Shown here piece by piece: positions 54,414 to 63,783 of a stretch of 64,000 nucleotides of DNA; position 1 is the first letter of the stretch, and each line of letters opens with the position of its first letter. Where the stretch lies: contig CAWBNY010000001.1 in assembly GCA_963790325.1 (NCBI GenBank), positions 147,413 through 211,412 of the forward strand, given 5' to 3'. A program made the translations under genes and the position numbers. The notes below the pieces were generated by a model, which searched no databases, was not told the origin of the DNA, and saw only the letters and a program-made list of their open reading frames with translations. This DNA is from JAXDMK01 sp963790325. Lineage in GTDB: Bacteria; Actinomycetota; Acidimicrobiia; Acidimicrobiales; AC-14.

Positions 54414-54995
54414 ATGGGACAGAGAGCAACTATCCAGGAGCCGGCCACCGAGAGCGAAGCCCAGGACCTCAAGAGCTTCCTCGAGAAGGGAGCCGGGACC
54501 GCCATCGAGGAGATCGAGGCGTTCGCCGGCGGGCGGGGGGTGACGGTGGCGCTGGGCAAGCCGGCCACCGTTCCGTTCCGGGCGGAGACGACCGAGCTGC
54601 GCCAGCGCATCGCCGAGGCGGAAGATAATCAGGTCTTCCTCACCATCAGCGTCGACCGGGTCGAGGGAGCCGGGGAGACCGTGGTCCACGTCTTCATCAA
54701 CAAGGACGACGCCGGCCCTCGAACCCTGCTCAGCGACTCGGCCTACGTGGGCAGCTTCGCCTTCTTCTGCCACGCCGTCGACGAGCAGAACTTCGTCTGC
54801 CAGATCGGCACCGGCGAGCGGGCCGACCTGACCTTCCGGTTCAACGTCACGTCGGCGGTGCAGCGCACGGAGGAAGCGGAGTCGGCCCGGGCCACCCTGG
54901 TCGTGGTCCCCATCGACGGCCGCCAGCCCCGGTCGGGGACGGTGAACGTGAGCACGACCGAGCTGCGGCTGGCGAGGTCGGTGGTCAAGCGATAG
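54414..54995 (+). CDS. Tyrosinase-associated protein resembling the polyphenol-oxidase C-terminal (KFDV) domain
   Basis: The 193-residue protein has no signal peptide. Its middle, VFLTISVDRVEGAGETVVHV, FINKDDAGPRT, SAYVGSFAFFCHAV and the later ATLVVVPIDGR, resembles the beta-sandwich domain fused to plant-type polyphenol oxidases. There it covers the copper site until removed. Here it is a separate gene two bases after the tyrosinase, so it may be a caddie or lid subunit. If so, export could occur with the folded Tat substrate. Similarity is by eye and moderate. Confidence 0.55.
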   Translation: MGQRATIQEPATESEAQDLKSFLEKGAGTAIEEIEAFAGGRGVTVALGKPATVPFRAETTELRQRIAEAEDNQVFLTISVDRVEGAGETVVHVFINKDDAGPRTLLSDSAYVGSFAFFCHAVDEQNFVCQIGTGERADLTFRFNVTSAVQRTEEAESARATLVVVPIDGRQPRSGTVNVSTTELRLARSVVKR

Positions 54996-55481
54996 GTGGT
55001 GAGGGGGGCGCGGGCCGGGCTGATCGCAGTCGTCCTCCTGGGTACGATCGGTGGCTGCACGGGGGACGGCGGCGACGACGGGCCCCCGCCCACCACTACC
55101 ACGTCCGTGGCCTCGATCATCGCCCTCACCCCCGAGTCGCCCCTGGTCCGGCTGGACCCGGAGGTCGCGGGCCGGCCGGAGATGCTTGAGCTGCGCATCG
55201 GCCCGGTGGGCAACCCGGAGCGCTCGGGGTTCGAGGTGCGGGTCGGCCTGGAGACGTCCGACGACGGTGCGTCGACCTACGACCTGGGCCGGGTGAGCAC
55301 GTTCCCCCCCGACGCCCCCGGCGTCTTCTCCCTCCGGCTGCCGGACGGTGCGGTGCGTGACCTCACGGGCGGCGGGCGGAAGGCATCGGTCGTCCTTCGC
55401 CTGGTGTCCCTCGGCCCCGACATGCCCTTGCCCGCCTCACTCCGACTGGTGGTCGGGGGGGCCACCCTCCGCCCGGCCTGA
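54996..55481 (+). CDS. Hypothetical lipoprotein of the tyrosinase cluster
   Basis: The 161-residue protein has a lipoprotein signal (RAGLIAVVLLGTIGGC, Cys near 21), a Thr-rich linker, and a single beta-rich domain (LELRIGPVGNPERSGFEVRV, SVVLRLVSLGPDMPLPASLR). GTG 54996 directly follows the previous stop. It resembles the upstream partner in strand pattern and may be another accessory domain for the oxidase at the membrane. No named family. Confidence 0.6.
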   Translation: MVRGARAGLIAVVLLGTIGGCTGDGGDDGPPPTTTTSVASIIALTPESPLVRLDPEVAGRPEMLELRIGPVGNPERSGFEVRVGLETSDDGASTYDLGRVSTFPPDAPGVFSLRLPDGAVRDLTGGGRKASVVLRLVSLGPDMPLPASLRLVVGGATLRPA

Positions 55482-55657
55482 TCCCGGCCCGCCGATGCCT
55501 GAGCCCCCTTGCCAAGCCGGGAGCCGCAGGCGGTGGTTCGGAGGGGTTCGGGAGGCGCTGGACGAGCCCCAACCGAAGGCGATCGCCGGCCGTCGGCACC
55601 AGTCGGGGGCCGGACCGACCAGTCAACTGTCCCACCCCCTGCGTAGGGTGCGCGGCC

Positions 55658-57025
55658 ATGGCCAAGGTGCGGACGAGGTTCCGGTGCGGCGAATGCGGGG
55701 GTGAGGCGCCGAAGTGGGCGGGTCGGTGCCCGGGGTGCGGCGGGTGGAACACGCTCCACGAGGAGGTGGTGGCGCCCGACCCGGCGAGGGCCCGACCGCC
55801 GCGGATGACACCCGCCGCCGGCGCCATGCCGATCGCCGAGGTCGACGGGGCCGCGTCCGCTCCCCGGCCCACGGGCGTCCCCGAGCTCGATCGGGTCCTG
55901 GGCGGCGGCCTCGTCCCCGGATCGGTCACCCTCATCGGGGGCGAGCCGGGGATCGGCAAGTCCACCCTGCTCCTGCAGGCGCTGGCGGCCATGGCCGGAG
56001 CGGCCCAGCGCGGCCTCCTGGTGTCGGCCGAGGAGTCGGCCCAGCAGGTCCGGGCGCGGGCCGAGCGGCTCGATGCCCTCCACCCCCGGCTGTGGCTCCT
56101 GGCGGAGTCGGAGCTGCCCGCCGTCCTCACCGCGATCGGCGAGGTGGCGCCGGCCGTCGTCGTGATCGACTCCATCCAGACCATGTTCGACCCCGACCTG
56201 GCGTCGGCGCCGGGCACCGTCACCCAGGTCCGGGAGTGCGCCCACCGACTGGTGCGGCTGGCCAAGGACCATCACCTGGCGATCGTGCTGGTGGGCCACG
56301 TCACCAAGGACGGGGGGCTCGCCGGGCCCCGGGTGCTCGAGCACGTGGTCGACACCGTCCTGTCCTTCGAGGGTGAGCGCCACCACGCCCTGCGCCTGCT
56401 GCGGGCCACCAAGCACCGGTTCGGGCCCACGAGCGAGCTGGGCCTGTTCGAGATGACGGGCACCGGCCTGGCCGGCGTGCCCGACGCCGGCGCCCTGTTC
56501 CTGGCCGATCGCCAGCCGGGGGTACCGGGGTCGGTGGTGGTCCCCACCCTCGACGGGCAGCGGCCCCTGCTGGTCGAGCTCCAGGCCCTGGTGGCGGCCA
56601 CGCCCACCACCATCCCCAACCCCCGCCGATCGGCCCAGGGGGTCGACGGCGGCCGCCTGGCCCTCCTGCTGGCCGTGCTCGACCGGCAGCTCACACTCAA
56701 GCTGGCCACCACCGACGTGTTCGCCCTGGCTGTCGGCGGCGTGCGGGTGGTGGAGCCGGGAGCCGACCTCGGCCTGGCCCTGGCGGTGGCCTCCTCGGCC
56801 TGCGACCGGCCCCTCCCGGCCGACCTCGTCGCCTGCGGAGAGATCGGCCTCGGGGGCGAGCTGCGCCTGGTGAGCCAGATCCCGCGGCGGCTGGCGGAGG
56901 CCGCCCGGCTGGGCTTCACCACCGCGGTGGTGCCCGCGTCGGCGCCCGATCCGCCGCCCGGGGTGCGGGCGATCCGGGCCGCCACCCTCATCGACGCCAT
57001 CGGTCGAGTGGGCCTGAGCAGGTAG
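55658..57025 (+). CDS. radA: DNA repair protein RadA
   Basis: The 455-residue ATPase processes branched recombination intermediates. It has an N-terminal four-Cys zinc finger (FRCGECGG...RCPGCGGW), Walker A IGGEPGIGKSTLLLQALAAM, the RadA motif TKHRFGPTSELGLF, and a C-terminal Lon-like domain (GGRLALLLAVLDRQL, GEIGLGGELRLV). ATG 55658 is the start. disA lies 17 bases downstream, a common actinobacterial and firmicute pairing. Confidence 0.96.
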   Translation: MAKVRTRFRCGECGGEAPKWAGRCPGCGGWNTLHEEVVAPDPARARPPRMTPAAGAMPIAEVDGAASAPRPTGVPELDRVLGGGLVPGSVTLIGGEPGIGKSTLLLQALAAMAGAAQRGLLVSAEESAQQVRARAERLDALHPRLWLLAESELPAVLTAIGEVAPAVVVIDSIQTMFDPDLASAPGTVTQVRECAHRLVRLAKDHHLAIVLVGHVTKDGGLAGPRVLEHVVDTVLSFEGERHHALRLLRATKHRFGPTSELGLFEMTGTGLAGVPDAGALFLADRQPGVPGSVVVPTLDGQRPLLVELQALVAATPTTIPNPRRSAQGVDGGRLALLLAVLDRQLTLKLATTDVFALAVGGVRVVEPGADLGLALAVASSACDRPLPADLVACGEIGLGGELRLVSQIPRRLAEAARLGFTTAVVPASAPDPPPGVRAIRAATLIDAIGRVGLSR

Positions 57026-57042
57026 AATCCGGCGGTGCGACG

Positions 57043-58134
57043 ATGGTCGGGGGCGCGGTAGTGCCCATCCGGCGCGATGTCGCCCTCATCGAGGCGCTGG
57101 CCATGGTCGCTCCCGGGACCCCGCTGCGTGATGGTCTCGACCGCGTCCTGCAGGGCAACCGGGGGGCGCTCATCGTGGTCGGCGACGGTCCCGAGGTGCT
57201 CGCCATCTGCTCCGGCGGCTTCCTCCTCGACGCCGAGTACAGCCCCCAACGGCTCTCCGAGCTGTCCAAGATGGACGGCGCCATCATCCTCGCCAGCGAC
57301 GCCAGCCGCATCGCCCGGGCCAACGTCCACCTCGTCCCCAACCCCAACGTGCCCACGTCGGAGACCGGCACCCGCCACCGCACCGCCGAGCGGGTGGCCC
57401 GCTCCATCCACGTCCCGGTGATCTCGGTGTCGGAGGACCAGTCGGTGATCACCGTCTACAACGGCACCACCAAGCACCCCCTCGAGCTCAGCGCCCGCCT
57501 CCTCAGCCGGGCCAACCAGGCCCTGCAGACCCTTGAGCGCTACAAGAACCGGCTCGACGCGGTGTCGGGGTCGCTGTCCGCCCTCGAGGTGGAGGACCTG
57601 GTCACGGTGCGCGACGTGGTCACCGTCCTGCAGCGCACCGAGATGGTGCGGCGCATCGCGGAGGAGATCCACGGCTACATCCTCGAGCTCGGCACCGACG
57701 GCCGCCTCATCCGCCTCCAGCTGGAGGAGCTGCTCGGGGGCGTCGAGGACGACCGGCGGCTGGTGATCAAGGACTATTTCCACGCCGAGGCCGGCTGGCA
57801 TCTGGCCGACGCCATGGAAGGCCTGGCCGACCTCACCACCGAGGACCTGCTCGACCTCAAGTCGGTCACCGCCGTCCTCCACCTGGCGGGCAAGGAGGCC
57901 GAGCTCGACGCCGGCCTCCAGCCCAAGGGCTACCGCCTGCTCAACAAGATCCCCCGCCTGCCCGAGGCCATCGTCGAGCGCATCGTCGACCGCTTCGCCA
58001 CCCTGCCCAAGATCCTGCGGGCCACCGTCGACGACCTCGACGAGGTCGAAGGGGTCGGCGAGAGCCGGGCGAGGGCGATCCAGGAGGGGTTGTCCCGCCT
58101 CGCCGAGAGCAGTGTCCTGGACCGTTACGGATGA
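57043..58134 (+). CDS. disA: Diadenylate cyclase DisA
   Basis: The 363-residue enzyme makes cyclic di-AMP from two ATP and scans DNA for damage. The DAC domain has SKMDGAIILASDASRIARA (DGA) and TSETGTRHRTAERVA (RHR). A helical spine follows, and the C-terminus has helix-hairpin-helix elements (DLDEVEGVGESRARAIQEGL). RadA restrains DisA in Bacillus; the genes are adjacent here. ATG 57043 or GTG 57061 may be the start. A TAGAAT -10-like box sits at 57023. Confidence 0.96.
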   Translation: MVGGAVVPIRRDVALIEALAMVAPGTPLRDGLDRVLQGNRGALIVVGDGPEVLAICSGGFLLDAEYSPQRLSELSKMDGAIILASDASRIARANVHLVPNPNVPTSETGTRHRTAERVARSIHVPVISVSEDQSVITVYNGTTKHPLELSARLLSRANQALQTLERYKNRLDAVSGSLSALEVEDLVTVRDVVTVLQRTEMVRRIAEEIHGYILELGTDGRLIRLQLEELLGGVEDDRRLVIKDYFHAEAGWHLADAMEGLADLTTEDLLDLKSVTAVLHLAGKEAELDAGLQPKGYRLLNKIPRLPEAIVERIVDRFATLPKILRATVDDLDEVEGVGESRARAIQEGLSRLAESSVLDRYG

Positions 58135-58199
58135 GGTGTCGCCGTCGGACGCAGGGCTTCCCCGGCGAGCTCGGCGGAGCGGCCCACGCGGCAGTTGGT

Positions 58200-58237
58200 G
58201 TACGTCCCCTTTACCTGGCACTCTGGAGTACGTCCCC
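58200..58237 (+). repeat. Direct repeat GTACGTCCCC upstream of carD
   Basis: GTACGTCCCC occurs at 58200-58209 and again at 58228-58237, 28 bases apart start to start, 26 bases before the carD start. The placement suggests an operator or promoter element. Confidence 0.45.
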
Positions 58238-58263
58238 ACCAGCGTTTTCTCCCTGGGAGCCGT

Positions 58264-58743
58264 ATGCCGTTCGATGTAGGTGACAAGGTCGTGTACCCCC
58301 ATCACGGGGCGGCGGTCATCGAGCGGCGGGAGCGTAGGGACGCATTCGGGGCTGATCGGGAGTACCTCGTCCTGCGCCTGGCGTACGGCGACCTCACCCT
58401 CATGGTGCCGGCCGACAACACCGAGGAAGTCGGGCTCCGAGAGGTCATCAACGACGAAGAGGTCGAGGAGGTGTTCGCCGTCCTGCGCAAGAAGGAGGCG
58501 CGGATGCCCACCAACTGGTCCCGGCGGTTCAAGAACCACGTCGAGAAGTTGAAGTCGGGCGACATCTACCAGGTGGCCGAGGTCGTCCGGAACCTGTCGA
58601 TCCGGGAGAAGGACAAGGGCCTGTCGGCGGGCGAGAAGCGCATGCTCACCAAGGCCCGCCAGATCCTCGTGTCCGAGCTCACCTTCGCCCTCAGCGTCAG
58701 CGAGGAGGAGGCGGAGAAGAAGCTCGACGAGGCGCTCCCGTAG
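58264..58743 (+). CDS. carD: CarD-family transcriptional regulator
   Basis: The 159-residue protein binds RNA polymerase beta (N-terminal Tudor-like domain: FDVGDKVVYPHHGAAVIERR, YLVLRLAYGDLTLMVPADN). Its C-terminal helices hold promoter DNA (PTNWSRRFKNHVEKLKSGDI, GEKRMLTKARQILVSELTFA), which stabilises open complexes, notably at rRNA promoters. ATG 58264 is the start. A direct repeat lies just upstream. Confidence 0.96.
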   Translation: MPFDVGDKVVYPHHGAAVIERRERRDAFGADREYLVLRLAYGDLTLMVPADNTEEVGLREVINDEEVEEVFAVLRKKEARMPTNWSRRFKNHVEKLKSGDIYQVAEVVRNLSIREKDKGLSAGEKRMLTKARQILVSELTFALSVSEEEAEKKLDEALP

Positions 58744-58832
58744 GACGCCCGCCGGGCCCCGGGCGAGACCCGTCGCGTCCGCCCCGCCGCCGCGGCGGCC
58801 CGCCGACCGGGAAGAAGCCCTCCGACCACGGC

Positions 58833-59615
58833 TTGGGCGGCGAGCAGGTGGAGGGCCGCCAGGCGGTGGCCGAGTTGCTCCGAGCCGGGAGGAGGTCGGT
58901 CCACGACGTGTGGCTGGCGGAGGGCACCGACCAGGCTCCCATCCTCGACGTCATCCTGGCCGAGGCCGAGCGGCGCCGGGTCCCCATCCGCCGGACGTCA
59001 CGGGTGATGCTCGACCGGGAAGCCGCCACCGACGCTCCCCAGGGCGTGCTGGCCCACGCCGCGCCCGTCCCCGAGGCCGACGCCGGAGCCCTCGCCCACG
59101 ATCCCCGGGCCTTCCTCCTCGCCCTGGACGGAGTCACCGACCCCCGCAACCTGGGCGCCCTCCTGCGCAGCGCCGATGGGGCCGGGGCCACCGGGGCCAT
59201 CCTGCCCCGCCGGCGCTCGGCCCACGTGACGCCTGCGGTCACCAAGGCCGCGGCCGGAGCCGTCGAGCACGTCCCCCTGGCCGTGGTCCCCGGCCTCCCC
59301 GCCGCGCTGGCCAAGGCCAAGGAGCTGGGCTGCTGGGTCGTCGGACTGGCCGACGACGGCGACACCAGCCTCTACGACCTGGCCCTGGCCACCGAGCCCC
59401 TCGTCCTGGTCGTCGGGTCGGAGGGCGAGGGGATGTCCCGCCTGGTGCGCCAACGGTGCGACGTGGTGGTGTCGATCCCGATGGCAGGCGCCCTCCCCTC
59501 GCTCAACGCAGCCGCCGCCGGCACCCTGGCCTCTACGAGGTGTCCCGGCGGCGGGGCCAGAAGTCGTCCCCGTCGGACGGAAGAACAGGTCCATCGACAA
59601 CGCCCTCCGCGGTGA
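58833..59615 (+). CDS. rlmB: TrmH/SpoU-family RNA 2'-O-ribose methyltransferase (RlmB-like), C-terminus frameshifted
   Basis: The N-terminal substrate-binding part (VEGRQAVAELLRAGRRSVHD) and the SPOUT knot are clear: FLLALDGVTDPRNLGALLRS (motif 1), LVLVVGSEGEGMSRLV (motif 2) and VVVSIPMAGALPSLNAAAAG (motif 3). After ALPSLNAAAAGTL the expected GLYEVSRRRG tail appears in the next frame: one G is missing near 59529. The last 30 residues in the annotated frame are therefore wrong. A Pro/Arg/Gly-rich N-terminal tail is readable upstream of TTG 58833 without a clear start. Confidence 0.8.
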   Translation: MGGEQVEGRQAVAELLRAGRRSVHDVWLAEGTDQAPILDVILAEAERRRVPIRRTSRVMLDREAATDAPQGVLAHAAPVPEADAGALAHDPRAFLLALDGVTDPRNLGALLRSADGAGATGAILPRRRSAHVTPAVTKAAAGAVEHVPLAVVPGLPAALAKAKELGCWVVGLADDGDTSLYDLALATEPLVLVVGSEGEGMSRLVRQRCDVVVSIPMAGALPSLNAAAAGTLASTRCPGGGARSRPRRTEEQVHRQRPPR

Positions 59616-59666
59616 ATCGCAGGCTGGAGGGTCACCTGGCCGCCCGGGCCGGGGACGACGAGAACG

Positions 59667-59740
59667 AGCCGGTGGTCGGATTCGAACCGACGGCCTGACG
59701 ATTACAAGTCGCCTGCGCTACCGGACTGCGCCACACCGGC
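59667..59740 (-). tRNA. tRNA-Thr (anticodon UGU)
   Basis: On the minus strand, acceptor strands GCCGGTG and CACCGGC pair perfectly. The anticodon stem GGCGA/TCGTC closes loop CTTGTAA with anticodon TGT. The T arm contains GGTTCGAATCC, and the discriminator is T. CCA is not encoded. It is the second threonine tRNA of the window. Confidence 0.93.
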
Positions 59741-59908
59741 GTGGGGAGCCAGGCTACGAAGGCCGAAGGCCCGGCGAAGGCCGGCGAAGGCCCGGCGAAG
59801 TCGTCGGCGGATAGCCTGACGGCGTGCGACGAGGCCGATCCGAGGGCGCCCCGGCCGGGGTCGGCGCGGGCCTCGAAGTTGCCACCGCCGGAGGGCAGCC
59901 TGACGCCA

Positions 59909-60212
59909 ATGGCTCTTTCCGACCGCGACCGGGCAATCATCGACTTCGAGCGCTCGTGGTGGATGGAGACCAGGTTGCAGGAGTCGGCCATCCGGCAGCA
60001 GTTCGCCCTCTCCCGCGCGGCAGTACCAGGTGCTAGGCGTCCTGCTCACCTCGTCCGACGCCCTGGCCTATGACCCTCGTCGTCCGCCGGCTACGCCACC
60101 TGCGGGTGGACCGCCGGCGGGCTCGCATCGAGGGTCGTCCGGCGAACGCCGCAGCCGGTGACCGGGCCGTGGTCGCGACCGGGTCGGCCGTGACCGAACA
60201 GGCCCGGCGTGA
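59909..60212 (+). pseudogene. DUF3263 family protein, frameshifted
   Basis: ATG 59909 opens MALSDRDRAIIDFERSWW and RLQESAIRQQFALSRA, the DUF3263 signature. The expected YYQVL...DP...VRRLRHLR continuation is present in two other frames (QYQVLGVLLTSSDALAYDP, then VVRRLRHLRVDRRRARIE). At least two single-base changes near 60018 and 60071 are needed to restore it. The family is a small actinobacterial helix-turn-helix-like protein of unknown role. The end position is approximate. Confidence 0.7.
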
Positions 60213-60760
60213 ACCGCCCCGCCGGCCGCCAGAAGGCGAGCAGCGGTGGCGGCGGCAGCCTGGGTTCCGGAGCGATCCTGCTGGCGGTGGCCGGCCGTCC
60301 TCGGCATCGTCCTGCTCCAGGCCTTCGACACCGACTTCGGCGGGGTCGGTGCGGTCGTCGACGTGGGCGGTTCGACGACGGTGCCGTCCCTCGGGACGGT
60401 GACCACGAGCGTGCCCCCCGGGCCGGCCGCCACCGTCCCGGCCACGATCCCCAGCCGGGCCCCGTTCGAGGTCACGGTCCTGGTGGCCAACGGCACGGGC
60501 ATCCGGGGCCTGGGCGGGCAGACGGCCGACGCCCTCAGCCCGCGGTCGGCTACGACACCCTCACCGCGGTCGACGCCACCACGGCCCTCGACGTCACCAG
60601 GGTGCAGTTCGTCGCGCGCTCGAGCTCGGAGGGCCGGGCCATCGCCCTCACCCTCGGGCTCACATCCACCGCCGTCCAGGCGCTCAACTCGCCGGCCGTG
60701 TAACCCAGGGGGCCAATCGTCCTCCTGGGAACCGCGTGGCTTGGAACATCACCTCCACCT
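60209..60760 (+). pseudogene. LytR C-terminal domain membrane protein, frameshifted
   Basis: GTG 60209 opens NRPAGRQKASSGGGGSLGSG and a membrane segment that changes frame within itself (AILLAVAG, then VLGIVLLQAF). A Thr/Val/Pro-rich linker follows, and then a LytR_C domain: FEVTVLVANGTGIRGLGGQT, AVGYDTLTAVDAT and VQFVARSSSEGRAIALTLGL. The final VLLGTAW strand is again in another frame. At least three single-base errors. LytR_C domains accompany cell-wall polymer ligases, but this protein lacks the catalytic domain. Confidence 0.65.
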
Positions 60761-61579
60761 CCACCCCCTGAGGGGCGTCGCACCCGGCCGCGGCTGGGCA
60801 GGCGGCGGGTCTCCGGGAGTGGATCTCCACCGTCATGGTGCCCTCACGGGGCTGCGTCGTCACCGCCGGGGCCGGTGGCGGCTGCTGGAAGCTCCCCTTG
60901 GTCAGCGACGACGCCTCCTGCACGGAGCCGTCGAGGGCCCGGGTGGCCGACGCCGACGTCGTCTCCACCCCCTCGAGGGCAACCGTGACGTTGCCCACCC
61001 GGCTCGAGCTCACCAGCGGCAGTCGGGTGTCGGCCTGCAGCGACGCCACCTTGCGTCCCCCCGACGAGCCCACCTTCACCGACTGGCCGGTCCCCTGGAA
61101 TCCACCCCGCCGGGGAGGACGGGCCTGGTGTCGATCTTCCGCTTCTCTCCGGGGGCGAGCATCCTCATGAGCAGCACGGCGGCAACCGCCTCGGGGAGAA
61201 ACCGGGGAAGGCCAGGAGCCGGACGCTCGGGGGCAACCCCTCCACCGTCTCCACCCCGACCAGCTGGGCGGCCCGATCGAAGCGAACCACGAAGCTGCGG
61301 TCGGGAACCCGACCGGGCCGGACGGCCTCCACCTTGACCTCCTCCGGACCCGCCGCCAGCACGGTGTCGGTGGCCTCCAGCGTCGCCTCGTCGACGGTGC
61401 GCCTCCTGGGGGCGTCTCACGAGCTTGGTCACGGTGACCGACCTGACCTTGAGCTCGAAGCGGAAGCTGTCGCCGACCTGGGCCGGAACAGACGCCTCGA
61501 CCTTCTCCTCGCTGCACCCGGCGAGGACGGTGGCAGCCGTCAGCACCCCGACGACCGGGAGCACGAAGAGGCGGCGCAT
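60684..61579 (-). pseudogene. Hypothetical lipoprotein, frameshifted
   Basis: The minus-strand start MRRLFVLPVVGVLTAATVLA then GC is a clear lipoprotein signal, followed by VPAQVGDSFRFELKVRSVTV. The rest is spread over three frames: VLAAGPEEVKVEAVRPGRVP, SFVVRFDRAAQLVGVETVEG, RMLAPGEKRKIDTRPVLPGG and SVKVGSSGGRKVASLQADTR. No family is recognised. The gene end is uncertain. Confidence 0.6.
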
Positions 61580-61623
61580 GGCGGCCAAGATACCGGGATG
61601 ACCCTCGGGCGCACAGGTTCGCC

Positions 61624-62405
61624 GTGAAGCCGGTCGACGACATCGTCGCCGACTTCGCCGCCCACGCCCCGTCGGCCAGCCTATTCTCCGACTTCGACGG
61701 CACGCTGGCGGCCATCGTCGACGACCCGGCGGCGGCCCGTCCGTGCCCGGTGCCGCCGACGTGCTGGAGGCGCTGGCCCGCCGCTACGCCCTGGTGGGAG
61801 TGATCTCGGGCCGCCCGGGGGCCTTCCTGGCCGCGCACCTGGGAGGGCGGGGCGTGGCCCTGACCGGCCTCTACGGGCTGGAAGGTCGTCACCCCTCACG
61901 GCGTGCGGCCGGTGGCGGAAGCCAAGCGGTGGCGGAGCGTGGTGGAGGAGGTGGCGTCCCGGGCGGAGTACGAGTTCCCGGTCGTGGGCGTCGAGCGCAA
62001 GGACCTCACCGTCGCCATCCACTTCCGGTCGTCGCCCCGCCATGCCGACCTTGGCCCGGGAGTGGGCCACCGAGGCCGCCGCCGCTCCGGCCTGGCCGTC
62101 CACCCGGCCCGCATGTCCTACGAGCTGCGACCGCCCCTGCCCCATGACAAGGGCCTGGTCGTGGCCCGGTCGGCGGCCGGGCTCAGCCACGTGCTGTTCG
62201 TAGGCGACGACCGGGGCGACCTGGAGGCGTTCGACGCCCTCGACCGGCTGGCGGGAGAGGCCACGACGGCCCGGGTGGCGGTACGCGAGCAGGGAAGCCC
62301 TCGGAGCTGCTGGAACAGGCCGACGCCGTCGTAGAGGGCCCGGAGGGCGTCCTCAGCCTGTTCCAGGCGCTGGCCCGGGCCGTCCCGACGGGAACGCCCG
62401 GGTAG
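61624..62405 (+). pseudogene. otsB: Trehalose-6-phosphate phosphatase, frameshifted
   Basis: GTG 61624 opens a HAD-family protein with SLFSDFDGTLAAIVDDP (catalytic Asp pair). In the next frame follow AADVLEALARRYALVGVISG, RPGAFLAAHLGG and LTGLYGLEG. The following frame has VVTPHGVRPVAEAKRWRSVV, MSYELRPPLPHDKG and VLFVGDDRGDLEAFDAL (metal-binding Asp pair). A lost G near 61742 accounts for the first switch. The true end is probably TAG 62403-62405. It hydrolyses trehalose 6-phosphate, the second trehalose step, opposite otsA. Confidence 0.82.
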
Positions 62406-63783
62406 CGTCCAGTTGGTCGTCGAGCCAATCCTGGGGGACCCGGGCCTCGGCCGCCTTGCGCAGAGCGGCGGCGTGAGCCATCCGGGCGTCGGGGGTCATG
62501 GCGAGGGCGGCCGACAAGGCGTCGGACGTGCCGGCCACGTCGAAGGGGTTGACCTCGAGGGCGGTGCCGCCCAGCTCGTCCCACGCCCCGCCTCCCGGCC
62601 TCAGGGCGAAGGACACCGTGGTGACGGTGTAGAGGAGGGCGCCTGTCCTTGGCCGCCCAGGTTGAGCCCGTCCCGCACGGGGTTGACCAGGAGCACGTCG
62701 TAGCGGACGAGGGCTGCCACCGACGCCGCCGAAGTTGTCGGACGTGTCGAGGACCATCGGATCCAGCCCGGCGTCGCCCACCGGTGGTTGAGCAGGCGGG
62801 CCAGCACCTCCACCTCCTGGCGGTAGGCGAGGTACTCGGGGAGGTGACCCCGGACGGGTAGGCCTGGGCCAGGAACACCACCTTGCCCCGCCACTGAGCC
62901 GGGTGCGGAGGAGGTCGTCGAAGGCGAGGAAGCCCCGCAGCAGGTTCTTCGACAGCTCGATGCGGTCGACCCGGCGATCAGCCGCCGCCCGTCGAGGACG
63001 TCGAGGCGTTCGATCTCGGCCGCGCACTCGGCCGACGCGGCCACCTTCTCCAGCTCGGCCGGGTCGGGGGCGATGGGGGCGACGAACGTGGCCGGCACCC
63101 ATTGCAGCACCTCCGAGCAGCAGGCGGCGAAGTTGGCGCAGCGCCGCCGCCGGCGTGGAACCCGGCACGCCCGGTGGCTGGCCATGCCCCCGAGCAGCTC
63201 CTCCGCCACCGCCGTCGGCAGCACTTGCAGCAGGTCGGGGTGGCAGAACGGGGTGTGGGTGAAGTGCACCGCCCGCAGGTCGGGCCGCTCCTGGGCCAGC
63301 CACGTGCCCACCAACGACAGGTGGTAGTCCTGGACCAGCACCACCGCCCCCTCCTCGGCCTGGTCGATCACGGCCCGGGCGAAGGCGTGGTTGAGCGCGC
63401 GGTAGGCGGCCACCGCCTCCGCCACCGACGGTCGAGGCGGGGCCGGCAGGGACAGGTCGAACAGCCCGTGGTGAAGGAACCACCGAGGGGTGACGTCGAC
63501 CACGTCGTAGGCCATGCGGTAGACATGGGGGTCGACAGCAGGGTGTAGAAACCGCGAATCCCTTGGCCGCCACCAGCCCCGCTGGCGGCCGCCTCCCGGT
63601 CCTCGTCGCTCATGGCCGCCACGATCCACGTAGGCACCCGCTCGCGCACCGAGCAGGCCGAAGCGAACACCGACCTCCACGCCGCGGCGGGCCACCAGGT
63701 CGCCATAGTCGTCGCGGGAGAACGTCGAGCAGTCCCGGTTCGACACCGAGGACGACCGGCGGGTCAGGCGTCGGCCATGGGCG
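62353..63783 (-). pseudogene. otsA: Trehalose-6-phosphate synthase, heavily frameshifted
   Basis: The minus strand encodes a GT20 glycosyltransferase in pieces over all three frames: VSNRD near 63746 (usual VSNRGP), RMAYDVVDVTPRWFLHHGLF, GAVVLVQDYHLSLVGTWLAQ, VHFTHTPFCHPDLLQVLPTA, RIELSKNLLRGFLAFDDLL, YDVLLVNPVRDGLNLGGQG and ALEVNPFDVAGTSDALSAAL. All main catalytic blocks are present and in order, so the gene is whole but the sequence has many small indels. It makes trehalose 6-phosphate from UDP-glucose and glucose 6-phosphate. It converges on otsB. The start is approximate. Confidence 0.82.
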
